Assembly: GCF_004834005.1 (NCBI RefSeq)
Contig: NZ_STFF01000003.1
Location: forward strand, 1-64,000
Source: Niastella caeni
GTDB lineage: Bacteria > Bacteroidota > Bacteroidia > Chitinophagales > Chitinophagaceae
DNA: 64,000 bases
Reading direction: 5' to 3'
Positions 1 through 7,021 of the stretch are shown here, in pieces (the stretch's first letter is position 1; each line of letters starts with the position of its first letter). The position numbers and the translations under genes were made by a program. The notes beneath the pieces were generated by a model that saw only the letters and a program-made list of their open reading frames with translations, made no database searches and was not told the DNA's origin.

Positions 1-455
1 GAGCAGCCAGAGATAAGAAAAGTGAATGTTTCACTAGTTTTCTTCCTGCAGTAAGCAAAAAGTCGATCAAAGCAATAAAGGAGAAAGTAAAGGCCTGTCA
101 TGCACTTAAAACAACGACTGTCAATTTAGTAGAAATAGCGAATGAACTGAATCCAAAAATAAGAGGATGGTTCAATAGCTATGGCAAGTTTTATCCGTCC
201 GAGCTCAAACTCAGGCTAAGGTATATAAACCATCGGCTGATGTTATGGGCTCGTAGAAAATTCAAAAGGTTTAAAAGGAGATCATGGCTGGCAGCAGACT
301 GGTTAAAAGCAGTAGCTACGAAAGAGCCACTACTATTTGAACACTGGATGCAAGGTGTGATTCCCTAATGTTTGACAATGAAAAGCCGTATGAAGCGAGA
401 GCTTCACGTACGGTTTTGTGAGAGGTTTGGACTGAAATGTCCTTATCTACTCGAC
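1..455 (+). mobile_element. Group II intron, 3' part (maturase C-terminus, domains V and VI)
   Basis: The 3' end of a group II intron whose 5' part lies outside the window. The maturase reading frame ends at 368. Domain V follows at about 383-416: the catalytic AGC triad is at 384-386, an upper stem TGAAGC/GCTTCA is capped by a GAGA tetraloop at 397-400, and a two-base bulge sits at 407-408. Domain VI follows at about 417-455, with a candidate bulged branch-point A at 449 and a likely 3' end after GAC at 455. Seen directly: these folds by eye. Inference: the exact 3' splice site. The structural class (A, B, C and so on) cannot be assigned from this fragment. Confidence 0.85.
3..368 (+). CDS. 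ltrA: Group II intron reverse transcriptase/maturase, C-terminal fragment
   Basis: C-terminal 121 residues of an intron-encoded reverse transcriptase/maturase, which assists splicing and reverse-transcribes the intron at new target sites. The frame is open from the window edge to the TAA at 366-368. It contains the group II maturase (GIIM) region: an NPKIRGWFNSYGKF segment followed by a basic LMLWARRKFKRFKRR stretch and a tryptophan-rich tail. The RT catalytic palm domain is missing only because the window begins inside the gene. Intron domain V begins 14 bp after the stop, the usual arrangement for domain IV-encoded maturases. Confidence 0.85.
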   Translation, partial: AARDKKSECFTSFLPAVSKKSIKAIKEKVKACHALKTTTVNLVEIANELNPKIRGWFNSYGKFYPSELKLRLRYINHRLMLWARRKFKRFKRRSWLAADWLKAVATKEPLLFEHWMQGVIP

Positions 456-687
456 CCGTGCCAGTGCAGAAAATGCCTAACAAATAAAACCAGGAAATAA
501 TTGTTTGAAGGAGGGGTGCCAGCACTCCCCTACTCCAACCGGGCTAACCTAAGTTGTATTTGCGCTAACCGGTGATAACCGCTCTTTTTTTGCTTAGTAG
601 CTAAAAAAAGAGTGGTTTGAAAAATAGATTTCGGCTTTGAATAGCGTATAATGGTGGGGAAATAATGTTACCTGCAAGCTTAAAACG
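456..687. other. Spacer between intron and first cassette-like gene
   Basis: No gene seen. It contains an imperfect hairpin at about 514-534 (AGGGGTGC pairing with GCACTCCCCT, two-base bulge) and several short motifs of the CTAAC type (GCCTAAC near 475, GGCTAACC near 541, GCTAACCGG near 566). Near 585-615 an A/T-rich inverted pair (CTCTTTTTTTGC versus AAAAAAAGAG) could form a terminator. The motif TTACCTGCAA at 668-677 recurs at the next gene junction (1364-1373). Confidence 0.5.
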
Positions 688-1362
688 ATGCAACCTAACA
701 ATTCAAGATTGACAAAGATCGCACAATTGGAAGCTCTGATTAACATTGACAAAGCTGACCATAAGCGTAAAGACATTGCACAACTTTTTTTAAATGCTGC
801 AACAGACTGGGACACTTTCAATCAAACTGACATATCAGATTTTGTAAAAGAATTGAAACTGCACTTTGGTTCCCCTTTGACAAAAGAGAAAATCACAAAT
901 AAGCCTCTTGACAATGCCTGGCGACATGAGGCAGGCAGTTCAATTTTTCAAATGCTTGACTTATCAGAGCGTTTTTATCTTCAAAGTGACTTTGACAAAA
1001 TACTAAGCGATGTTCTTTTCCATTATGAACAGCAAATGCAAAGCATTGACTTTATTGCTGAACTTAAATATTTGACAACCGAGGAAGGCGGTCGACAGAC
1101 ACCTGTATTTTCCGGATATAGACCACAAGTAAAGTTTGACTTTGATGAAATACAAACATCGGGACAGCAAACATTCTTAAACAAAGATACCGTTTATCCT
1201 GGTGACACAGTCGAAGCATCAATCAGAATTATATCGGTTGAACATTTTGAACATACATTGACAGAAGGAATGACATTTGAGTTTAGAGAAGGGTCAAAAG
1301 TTATTGGCACAGGAATAATAATTGACATCTTAAACGACAGACTGGTAAAAACCAGCAGGTAA
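688..1362 (+). CDS. Protein with EF-Tu-like C-terminal beta-barrel
   Basis: Unknown protein of 224 residues. Residues 130-215 match the pattern of the C-terminal barrel (domain 3) of translation factor EF-Tu: GGR at 134-136, GYRP at 143-146, a PGD turn at 171-173, then EGMTFEFREG at 193-202 and GTG at 207-209. The N-terminal 125 residues are helical and unrecognised, and there is no GTPase domain, so this is not an elongation factor; the barrel may bind tRNA or act as a protein-protein module (inference). The start is uncertain: ATG 688 or TTG 709. It is the first gene of an AT-rich block of unrelated + strand genes, and its stop codon lies inside a palindrome at 1355-1371. Confidence 0.6.
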   Translation: MQPNNSRLTKIAQLEALINIDKADHKRKDIAQLFLNAATDWDTFNQTDISDFVKELKLHFGSPLTKEKITNKPLDNAWRHEAGSSIFQMLDLSERFYLQSDFDKILSDVLFHYEQQMQSIDFIAELKYLTTEEGGRQTPVFSGYRPQVKFDFDEIQTSGQQTFLNKDTVYPGDTVEASIRIISVEHFEHTLTEGMTFEFREGSKVIGTGIIIDILNDRLVKTSR

Positions 1363-1371
1363 ATTACCTGC
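1355..1371. repeat. Perfect inverted repeat spanning a stop codon
   Basis: GCAGGTAA and TTACCTGC, 8-bp arms separated by one base, with the TAA stop of the preceding gene (1360-1362) in the left arm. The right arm begins the shared motif TTACCTGCAA also found at 668-677. Candidate recombination-site-like or terminator-like element of the cassette-like block. Confidence 0.55.
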
Positions 1372-1415
1372 AAAGCTGTGACGCAACTCCAAAACAATAA
1401 GACACAAAATATAAA

Positions 1416-2609
1416 ATGAAATTACCTGACTTTGACCAAAATGGTAAACTCCCAAGCGGAATCCATATTTGCTCTGGAAAAGAGTTTATTGACAGATTTT
1501 GCTCAACTGAAAACAGGCGACAATTTACAAAACCAATCAGCGACATATTAGACTTTGCGAAAGAAAGATATGCTGTTCATGTATTTGTTGGTGGTTCATT
1601 TATTAGTAACAAGGAAAAACCTAATGACATTGACTGTGTGATGGTTTTTCAGCAGGACAAATATATCCCATCGCATACAGAAACAGTATCAATTGCAGGG
1701 TTACGTTTTGACATTCTATATGCTTCAATGGAAAGTCGCAACTTGATTGACTCTTTCATCAAATTATTTTCATCAGGAAGGCTAGCAAACGAGAATATTG
1801 GGGTTGTTCAAATTGACCTTTACGACAACAATGATAAATGGGAAATAAAACATCAGCCTGATGAAAATTCATTTGAAATAATTAAGCGTGTTTACAACGA
1901 CAGAAGCTTAATAGATATTAATGAAAAAGCAGGAATTTTAGTAAGTATTCACGGACTACTTAGTAGAGCAGAATGGAATATGGACATCGCTCCAATTTCA
2001 AGCAGCCAAGGATGGATTTTTGCTCCTTACATTTACGAAACAAATAGACCAGACTTATTATTTAGCAAGGACAAAAGAGCTAAAGTTGTAGATGACTTTA
2101 GGGAATGGGTTTATGATATTCAACAAAGGTATGATAGCAATGTTTCTATAATTGCTCATTCATTTGGAACTTATATAATTGGAGCATACTTAACTGGTTT
2201 TGACGAAGGAGAATGCCCACCTGTTTGTTTCAACAGCATTATACTAACAGGCTCGATTTTACATTCTGACTTTGACTGGGAAAAATATAGGGGACTTAGT
2301 GTTGGGAGTGTTTACAATATGATCGCTCCTAATGACGAATTTGTAAAATATATGCCAGAAACAGAATTGAAAAAATATATTGGAATGAGTCCTTTATTTG
2401 GTAAAGCTGGAGTTGACGGATTTTCAAATAAAACCTCGATGTTGACACAAAGCAAAAACACAATATTCTCTCACACTAATACAATTAAACGGGACATAAT
2501 TGAGACAAAATGGATGCCATTTTTAAATGCTAATAAGAATGCAATGCAAATAGAGATGTATGAATATTTCAGAAGAAAAAAGACAAATAGCAATTACATT
2601 ATCAAATAA
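1416..2609 (+). CDS. DUF6932-like nucleotidyltransferase-fold / alpha-beta hydrolase fusion
   Basis: Two-domain protein of 397 residues. Residues 35-165 resemble the DUF6932 nucleotidyltransferase-like fold: VGGSF at 58-62 and PNDID at 69-73 match the G-S and DxD elements, suggesting nucleotide or metal binding. Residues 172-360 look like an alpha/beta hydrolase: an oxyanion-type IHG at 178-180, a nucleophile elbow HSFG at 248-251 (Ser249), and plausible acid and base near Asp307 and His353. No signal peptide, so cytoplasmic. The family names are from memory of sequence patterns; the pairing in one chain is seen directly. A role in nucleotide-linked defence or toxin biology is speculation. 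It starts 53 bp after the previous gene; AT-rich like its neighbours. Confidence 0.6.
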   Translation: MKLPDFDQNGKLPSGIHICSGKEFIDRFCSTENRRQFTKPISDILDFAKERYAVHVFVGGSFISNKEKPNDIDCVMVFQQDKYIPSHTETVSIAGLRFDILYASMESRNLIDSFIKLFSSGRLANENIGVVQIDLYDNNDKWEIKHQPDENSFEIIKRVYNDRSLIDINEKAGILVSIHGLLSRAEWNMDIAPISSSQGWIFAPYIYETNRPDLLFSKDKRAKVVDDFREWVYDIQQRYDSNVSIIAHSFGTYIIGAYLTGFDEGECPPVCFNSIILTGSILHSDFDWEKYRGLSVGSVYNMIAPNDEFVKYMPETELKKYIGMSPLFGKAGVDGFSNKTSMLTQSKNTIFSHTNTIKRDIIETKWMPFLNANKNAMQIEMYEYFRRKKTNSNYIIK

Positions 2610-2902
2610 ACAGCAGGCTGAAAGAAGCTCAACAGGTAACAGCACATTTGCAATAAGCGGGGTTTCGTGCTCTGCAGACAGTTTTGTTGTAGTCGAAAGT
2701 TTTGAGCTCCGAATAAACAGCGAAATTGCCTGATCGTTAACTGCAACGACAATATATATCAACCATGGGAAAAAGCATCAGAGACGATTTCGACAAACTG
2801 TTGGACTACTGCATTCCGATGGCGGTTTCAAAAGCCCACCCGCAAATCCTGAAATCGTAAGCAGCAATTTTAACTTACACCCAGTCCCTACGATATATAA
2901 AC
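2610..2902. other. Cassette-type spacer with imperfect hairpin
   Basis: A 293-bp gap. It contains an imperfect hairpin near 2640-2676 (AGCAC ... AAGCGGGG ... GTGCT), a second copy of the AAGCGGGG word seen also near 5204, and the string AACGACAATAT before 2760 that partly matches ACGACAATAAAAC after the next gene (3527). A 31-codon ORF at 2765-2860 (ATG to TAA) is the only coding possibility; it has no recognisable similarity and may be a remnant. Confidence 0.4.
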
Positions 2903-3526
2903 ATGAATCAATTTGTAAACCAGTTTGGCGACGCCATTAAAAGTTATTGGGAGACCGCCTCTGAAGGCCTAAAACAACAATTAATAAAGGACATACTTCA
3001 GTATGCTAATACCAATCCCCAAACTTTTAAGCGAGACTTGGAGAAAGTTCAATTTGACAATAAGCTTACGCCGTTAGCCGTTGTTTTAGAAGCATTGTCA
3101 AAAGAAACTGACACTTGGGGGCAGTTTTATGTTGACACATTAGATGCAATATTTGAGCAAGCAAAAATTGCCAATAAACCACAGGACATTTTGAGCTGCC
3201 TCATGGAGTTTGCCTACATAGAAAAAGACCATAGACCTTTTGTTCAAAGTATTGTTGACCGTCTTCATAAAGAAACAGACTCGGATAACCTTGCGTCAAA
3301 ACTTGCAGCGATTTGGACACTGCCAGCTTATTTGGCAAACCCATCAGTTAGAAATAAGTCTTTAATTGTAGACTCTTTACAACAGAAGTTGTATGACAAG
3401 AATTGGAAAGTTAGATATGTTGCCTATAAATCGTTAAGCTTTGAGAATATGTTGCCAATTGGACACAAGCTTTCAATTGGCGACCAGATAAGAAAAGTGG
3501 TTTTTGGTGAACCGCCTATGATATAA
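2903..3526 (+). CDS. Hypothetical helical (HEAT-like) protein
   Basis: Protein of 207 residues, not assigned to a named family. It is predicted by eye to be almost entirely alpha-helical, with repeated helix pairs such as DNLASKLAAIWTLPAYL and KNWKVRYVAYKSLSFENM near residues 130-185 that resemble HEAT/armadillo-type repeats. No signal peptide, transmembrane segment or catalytic motif is visible. The start ATG is supported by the abrupt onset of coding character and the absence of an upstream in-frame alternative. It sits alone between two non-coding spacers in the cassette-like block, so context gives no partner. Function unknown. Confidence 0.6.
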   Translation: MNQFVNQFGDAIKSYWETASEGLKQQLIKDILQYANTNPQTFKRDLEKVQFDNKLTPLAVVLEALSKETDTWGQFYVDTLDAIFEQAKIANKPQDILSCLMEFAYIEKDHRPFVQSIVDRLHKETDSDNLASKLAAIWTLPAYLANPSVRNKSLIVDSLQQKLYDKNWKVRYVAYKSLSFENMLPIGHKLSIGDQIRKVVFGEPPMI

Positions 3527-3704
3527 CGACAATAAAACTGATGCATACATGAGGTTTGTTGCTATATCGGGGCGACACTTAAAACTCCGGCTATTTGCGG
3601 GCATCAGCAGCAGTTCCAGCTTGAAGAATAAAACCAAACCTTTAGTTCTTATATTCGACAACAAAATAAATCCGATCAGTGGCTCCGGGCTGGACGAGAA
3701 ATGA
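3527..3704. other. Cassette-type spacer
   Basis: A 178-bp gap starting ACGACAATAAAAC directly after the stop. It includes a CGGGGCGACAC segment reminiscent of the AAGCGGGGCCGACGC in the spacer at 5191-5310. No gene or promoter is recognised. Confidence 0.35.
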
Positions 3705-4217
3705 ATGCCGCCACAGACCTTAACAGTGACACATTTACTATCATATATTGTTGACAATTTAGAACGACACAACCTAAAACACGAGGTTCATCGATTTGAC
3801 TCCGGTGCAATTATGATTGACATATGGATTAATGGCAACTTTTATGTTATACAAATAGATGATAATTTAATTGGACAAAGTTTAGTAACAGAAGATACAA
3901 CACCTTTCGATATTATTCCAGACATATCATTTTCTGACGAGATCCTATTCAAAAGTGAATTCGTAAAAATTCTTCCTCAAGAACAATCAACAACAAAGAA
4001 AACGTTGGTAATTGACGGAAATAATTTTACAACATTAGAAGAATTTTATACGGAAGTTGATAAAGTACTGACAAAGAATCTCAATTGGAACACAGGGCAT
4101 AATTTAGACGCTTTTAATGATTTATTGAGAGGAGGATTTGGGGTCCACGAATACAATGAACCGGTGAAACTAATTTGGGAAAATTCAAATAAAAGTAAGG
4201 TCGACCTAAACCAGTGA
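3705..4217 (+). CDS. Barstar-domain (RNase inhibitor-like) immunity protein
   Basis: Protein of 170 residues. Residues 99-170 match the barstar family: an LVIDG strand at 101-105, helix TLEEFYTEVDKVL at 110-122, NLDAFNDLL at 133-141, a GGFGVHEY loop and the PVKLIWEN strand. Barstar proteins bind and block barnase-type ribonucleases by covering the active site. Residues 1-95 form a separate beta-rich domain that is not recognised. No cognate RNase toxin is adjacent, so it may be an orphan immunity gene acquired alone (inference). AT-rich, no signal peptide; the start codon is the first in-frame ATG and is not otherwise supported. Confidence 0.72.
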   Translation: MPPQTLTVTHLLSYIVDNLERHNLKHEVHRFDSGAIMIDIWINGNFYVIQIDDNLIGQSLVTEDTTPFDIIPDISFSDEILFKSEFVKILPQEQSTTKKTLVIDGNNFTTLEEFYTEVDKVLTKNLNWNTGHNLDAFNDLLRGGFGVHEYNEPVKLIWENSNKSKVDLNQ

Positions 4218-4335
4218 GGAGAAGGAGACGTCCTCTATAATATTTTAGTGTCTATTATAAAAGGCCATGAACACATTGAATTTGTCGAAAACTAACGACT
4301 TCTTCTAACTTCAGCCAACCATTATTTCTTACGGC

Positions 4336-5190
4336 TTGAAACAGTATTACATTCAATATCACAACACTGAAAACATGGGTTACTTGCCAGACACGGAAAG
4401 TAGCAATGTTGACGAGGTTGCATTTACAACAACTATCAGAGGCGATTTCAGTTTCTTTACACGTAAGCAATCGGTAGAAAAGGCAATTGGCGATTATTGC
4501 TTTCTTATCGTAGGTACAGGCAAGAAAATTAAACGGTATTATTTATGGTCTTTTTTCCTAATTGAAGTAGTAGAAAAAGACGCAGACTTTTTTTATGCTT
4601 ACGGGACCGGCTTCCATTTCGAGCACCCCATTCTTCTCAACGGATTACCCTACTTTAATGACTTCAAAAACTTTTGTGGCAATTTTGGATTGGGTTTTCA
4701 AAATATTACCAACCATGAATTTTGTAACACTCTTACTACTTTTGCCGTCAATATCAATCTTTCGCCAGACACTTCACGACATGTAGAGACTGAAAAAAAC
4801 CTTATGACTGCTCTTGCTGCATTAAATGAACAAATGCGGCAAGTAGAGCCAGAGAAACGAATAAAAGAGATTGAATTAACATTACGCAAAGACCGAAGAA
4901 TTGTGACCCTGCTCAAAAAGGCAGCGAATTTCAAATGCCAGTTTCCCAACTGCAATTCGGAAATAAAAACTAAGGCAGGTATAAATTATGTTGAAGTAGC
5001 TCATGTGATAGCTGTAAATAAAGGCGGACAAAGCGTTTTAGGTAATCTTCTTGTTTTATGCCCTAATCACCACAAGGAATTTGACTACGGCGACTTAAAA
5101 ATCGTTGAGCAGATGCTTGACAGGTTGAGCGGCTCACTGAATGGAAAAGACTTTAAAATTGAGGTAATTAAAACGAACTACAATACATAA
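4336..5190 (+). CDS. HNH endonuclease with EVE/PUA-like N-terminal region
   Basis: Protein of 284 residues with a C-terminal HNH nuclease domain: a CxxxxC pair at 201 and 206, VAHVIAVNKGG around His223, and the CPNHHKEFD box at 242-250, which together bind zinc and the catalytic metal. Residues 150-195 are a charged helical linker. The N-terminal 140 residues (strands around FCLIVGTGKK-like 55-64, then YAYGTGFHF 88-95 and GNFGLGFQNI 115-124) suggest a PUA/EVE-type nucleic-acid-reading domain, but only tentatively. If correct, the layout would fit a modification-dependent restriction enzyme. The start is a TTG at 4336; the first ATG (4375) would cut the first strand. No methyltransferase is adjacent. 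Confidence 0.68.
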   Translation: MKQYYIQYHNTENMGYLPDTESSNVDEVAFTTTIRGDFSFFTRKQSVEKAIGDYCFLIVGTGKKIKRYYLWSFFLIEVVEKDADFFYAYGTGFHFEHPILLNGLPYFNDFKNFCGNFGLGFQNITNHEFCNTLTTFAVNINLSPDTSRHVETEKNLMTALAALNEQMRQVEPEKRIKEIELTLRKDRRIVTLLKKAANFKCQFPNCNSEIKTKAGINYVEVAHVIAVNKGGQSVLGNLLVLCPNHHKEFDYGDLKIVEQMLDRLSGSLNGKDFKIEVIKTNYNT

Positions 5191-5310
5191 CAAGGTGTAG
5201 CCAAAAGCGGGGCCGACGCATTACTATTTGACTGACGCCAATTTAATTCTATTGAACGGCACTGCTGAAATCACCGCTTTCGGTAATACCCAAACCGAAC
5301 CATCAGCAAA
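5191..5310. other. Cassette-type spacer
   Basis: A 120-bp gap following the HNH gene. It contains AAGCGGGGCCGACGC at about 5203-5219, a repeat of the AAGCGGGG word at about 2658, and an imperfect inverted pair GTGTAGCC/GGCCGACGC around it. A second inverted pair, ACCGCTTTCGGT, lies near 5271-5282. No gene. Confidence 0.4.
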
Positions 5311-5993
5311 ATGAACAACACAGCAATACATAAACAAGAACTTTTGGACAACGGCTTTTCAGTCGTTGAGAATATCTATTCAATTGACGAAGTAGAAAAT
5401 ATTTTAACAGCAATCAACAATGCAGACACTTCAAAAGACACATTTAGAAAGTCGTCAGACCTGTTTGCAATCAGACAATTTTTTAAAGAGTTGCCCAACA
5501 CTTTTGACCTGATTTTTAATAACAAATTAAAACTAGTAATTAAGGAAATATTGGGCGACAACTTCTTTGTGGTTAAAAGTATTTATTTCGATAAGCCAGA
5601 AACTTCAAATTGGTATGTTTCATATCATCAAGACCTGACAATTTCTGTTGACAACCACCCACAGAAATTTTAGAAAACATTACGACAATTAGAATACATC
5701 TTGACGACACAGACGAAAACAATGGCGCTTTGAGAGTTGTTCCAAAATCACACTTAAAGAAAATTTATAGGCCAGAGACGATTAATTGGGACAAAGAAAC
5801 TGAAACAACTTGTTGTGTTAAACAAGGTGGACTTATGCTAATGAAACCATTGACATTACATAGCTCCAGCAGGACCACTAACAACAAAAAAAGACGAGTG
5901 ATACATATAGAACTTTCGAACGTTGAATTGCCGAAAGAACTGAAATGGGCCGAACGAATAAACCTGACAGACCTGCCGCTAACATGCGGTTAG
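5311..5993 (+). pseudogene. Phytanoyl-CoA dioxygenase family gene, broken by internal deletion/frameshift
   Basis: Two out-of-phase halves of one Fe(II)/2-oxoglutarate dioxygenase. The first half (5311-5673) has the family N-terminus and the metal-binding HxD (YHQD) near residue 109. The second half is open in another frame from about 5653 to the stop at 5991-5993 and carries PPTEILENITTIRIHLDD, GALRVVPKSH and the distal LHSSSRTTNNKKRR segment with the third iron ligand and the 2-oxoglutarate-binding Arg. The homologous core between the halves (roughly 20-30 residues in the family) is absent, so the lesion is a deletion around 5650-5656 rather than a single-base error. The short ACAA at the joint is compatible with microhomology-mediated loss. 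Not expected to be functional. Confidence 0.75.
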
Positions 5994-5996
5994 TGG
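5976..5996. repeat. Hairpin overlapping a stop codon
   Basis: CCGCTAAC and GGTTAGTGG form an 8-bp stem (one G-T pair) with a five-base loop; the TAG stop of the dioxygenase pseudogene (5991-5993) is in the right arm. A CAACCTAACGCC string follows at 6020-6031 and resembles CAACCTAACAATTC at 690-703. Candidate cassette-end structure. Confidence 0.5.
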
Positions 5997-6031
5997 TAAC
6001 CCAAAAGACCACAACTAAACAACCTAACGCC

Positions 6032-6979
6032 TTGACAAAAAAGAGAAAATGGATAAAACGTAGCCTTTGGACTATAACGACTATTTTCATTCTGATGAAT
6101 GTTGTTGCAGTTTTCCATTCTTACAAATTCACACACTTTGCAAACAGTACAACAGAAAAGACAAAAGACCCTAAAACACTTTCAACAGGGCAGAAAATAA
6201 AAACTTTGATCTTTGGTGTCAGCAATCCAAGACCAGAAAACAAAACTGTTCCCACAAGGGACTACGAACCAATAAAACTTAAAAGCAATAGAGAAATTGA
6301 ATGTTGGAGAATTAAGACAAACAACTCAAAAGGGACAGTAATTCTTTTTCACGGCTTCGGCGGCAACAAATCATCAATGCTTGACAAAGCAGAAATTTTT
6401 CTTGAACTTGGCTACAACACATTCCTGGTTGACTTTATGGGTTCAGGTGGTTCTGAAGGTAACCAGACAACCATTGGATGTTTAGAAGCAGAGCAGGTAA
6501 AAACCTGTTTTGACTACCTGATTGAAAAAGGTGAACAAAACCTTTTCTTATTTGGGACTTCTATGGGGTCAGTTGCGATAATGAAAGCGATTAGTGACTT
6601 TAACATTAAACCAAAAGGAATAATAATTGAATGCCCTTTTGGCTCAATGTATAAAACAGTTTGTGCAAGGTTCAGGACAATGAATGCACCCACTTTTCCA
6701 ATGGCAGGACTTTTGGTTTTTTGGGGCGGTCTACAAAACGGTTTTTGGGCATTTGGACACAACCCGACAGCATACGCCAGAAATATACATTGCCCAACAC
6801 TTTTGCTTTATGGTGCAAAGGACGAGAAAGTTAGCAGAGAAGAAACTGACAATATTTTCAATAATTTAGCCGGACAGAAAAAACTGAAGATCTATCAAAA
6901 AGCAGGACACGAAAACTACCTGACAAAATATAAACAGGAATGGACACAGGATATACAACAGTTTTTGACGACAGAATAA
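6032..6979 (+). CDS. Membrane-anchored alpha/beta hydrolase
   Basis: Serine hydrolase of about 315 residues if translation begins at TTG 6032 (MTKKRKWIKRSLW). This places a basic N-terminus directly before a single hydrophobic segment (TIFILMNVVAVF), a signal-anchor arrangement. The upstream ATG at 5984 lies in a hairpin loop and overlaps the preceding frame, so it is less likely. The domain has the oxyanion FHGFGG, the SMGS nucleophile elbow (FGTSMGSVA), a late YGAKDEKV with the acid Asp, and a GHENY with the catalytic His. This is the pattern of the BAAT/Hydrolase_4 type; the substrate is unknown. It is the last gene of the AT-rich block; the LysR gene follows 42 bp downstream on the same strand. 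Confidence 0.7.
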   Translation: MTKKRKWIKRSLWTITTIFILMNVVAVFHSYKFTHFANSTTEKTKDPKTLSTGQKIKTLIFGVSNPRPENKTVPTRDYEPIKLKSNREIECWRIKTNNSKGTVILFHGFGGNKSSMLDKAEIFLELGYNTFLVDFMGSGGSEGNQTTIGCLEAEQVKTCFDYLIEKGEQNLFLFGTSMGSVAIMKAISDFNIKPKGIIIECPFGSMYKTVCARFRTMNAPTFPMAGLLVFWGGLQNGFWAFGHNPTAYARNIHCPTLLLYGAKDEKVSREETDNIFNNLAGQKKLKIYQKAGHENYLTKYKQEWTQDIQQFLTTE

Positions 6980-7021
6980 GAAGGTGACTTTGACAAACAA
7001 AAAGGGATAATTTCGCGACAA

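Noticed and set aside
5984..5986. ATG as start of the membrane-anchored hydrolase
   Set aside because: It is in the loop of a hairpin that also contains the upstream stop; TTG 6032 gives a better N-terminus, though neither is proven.
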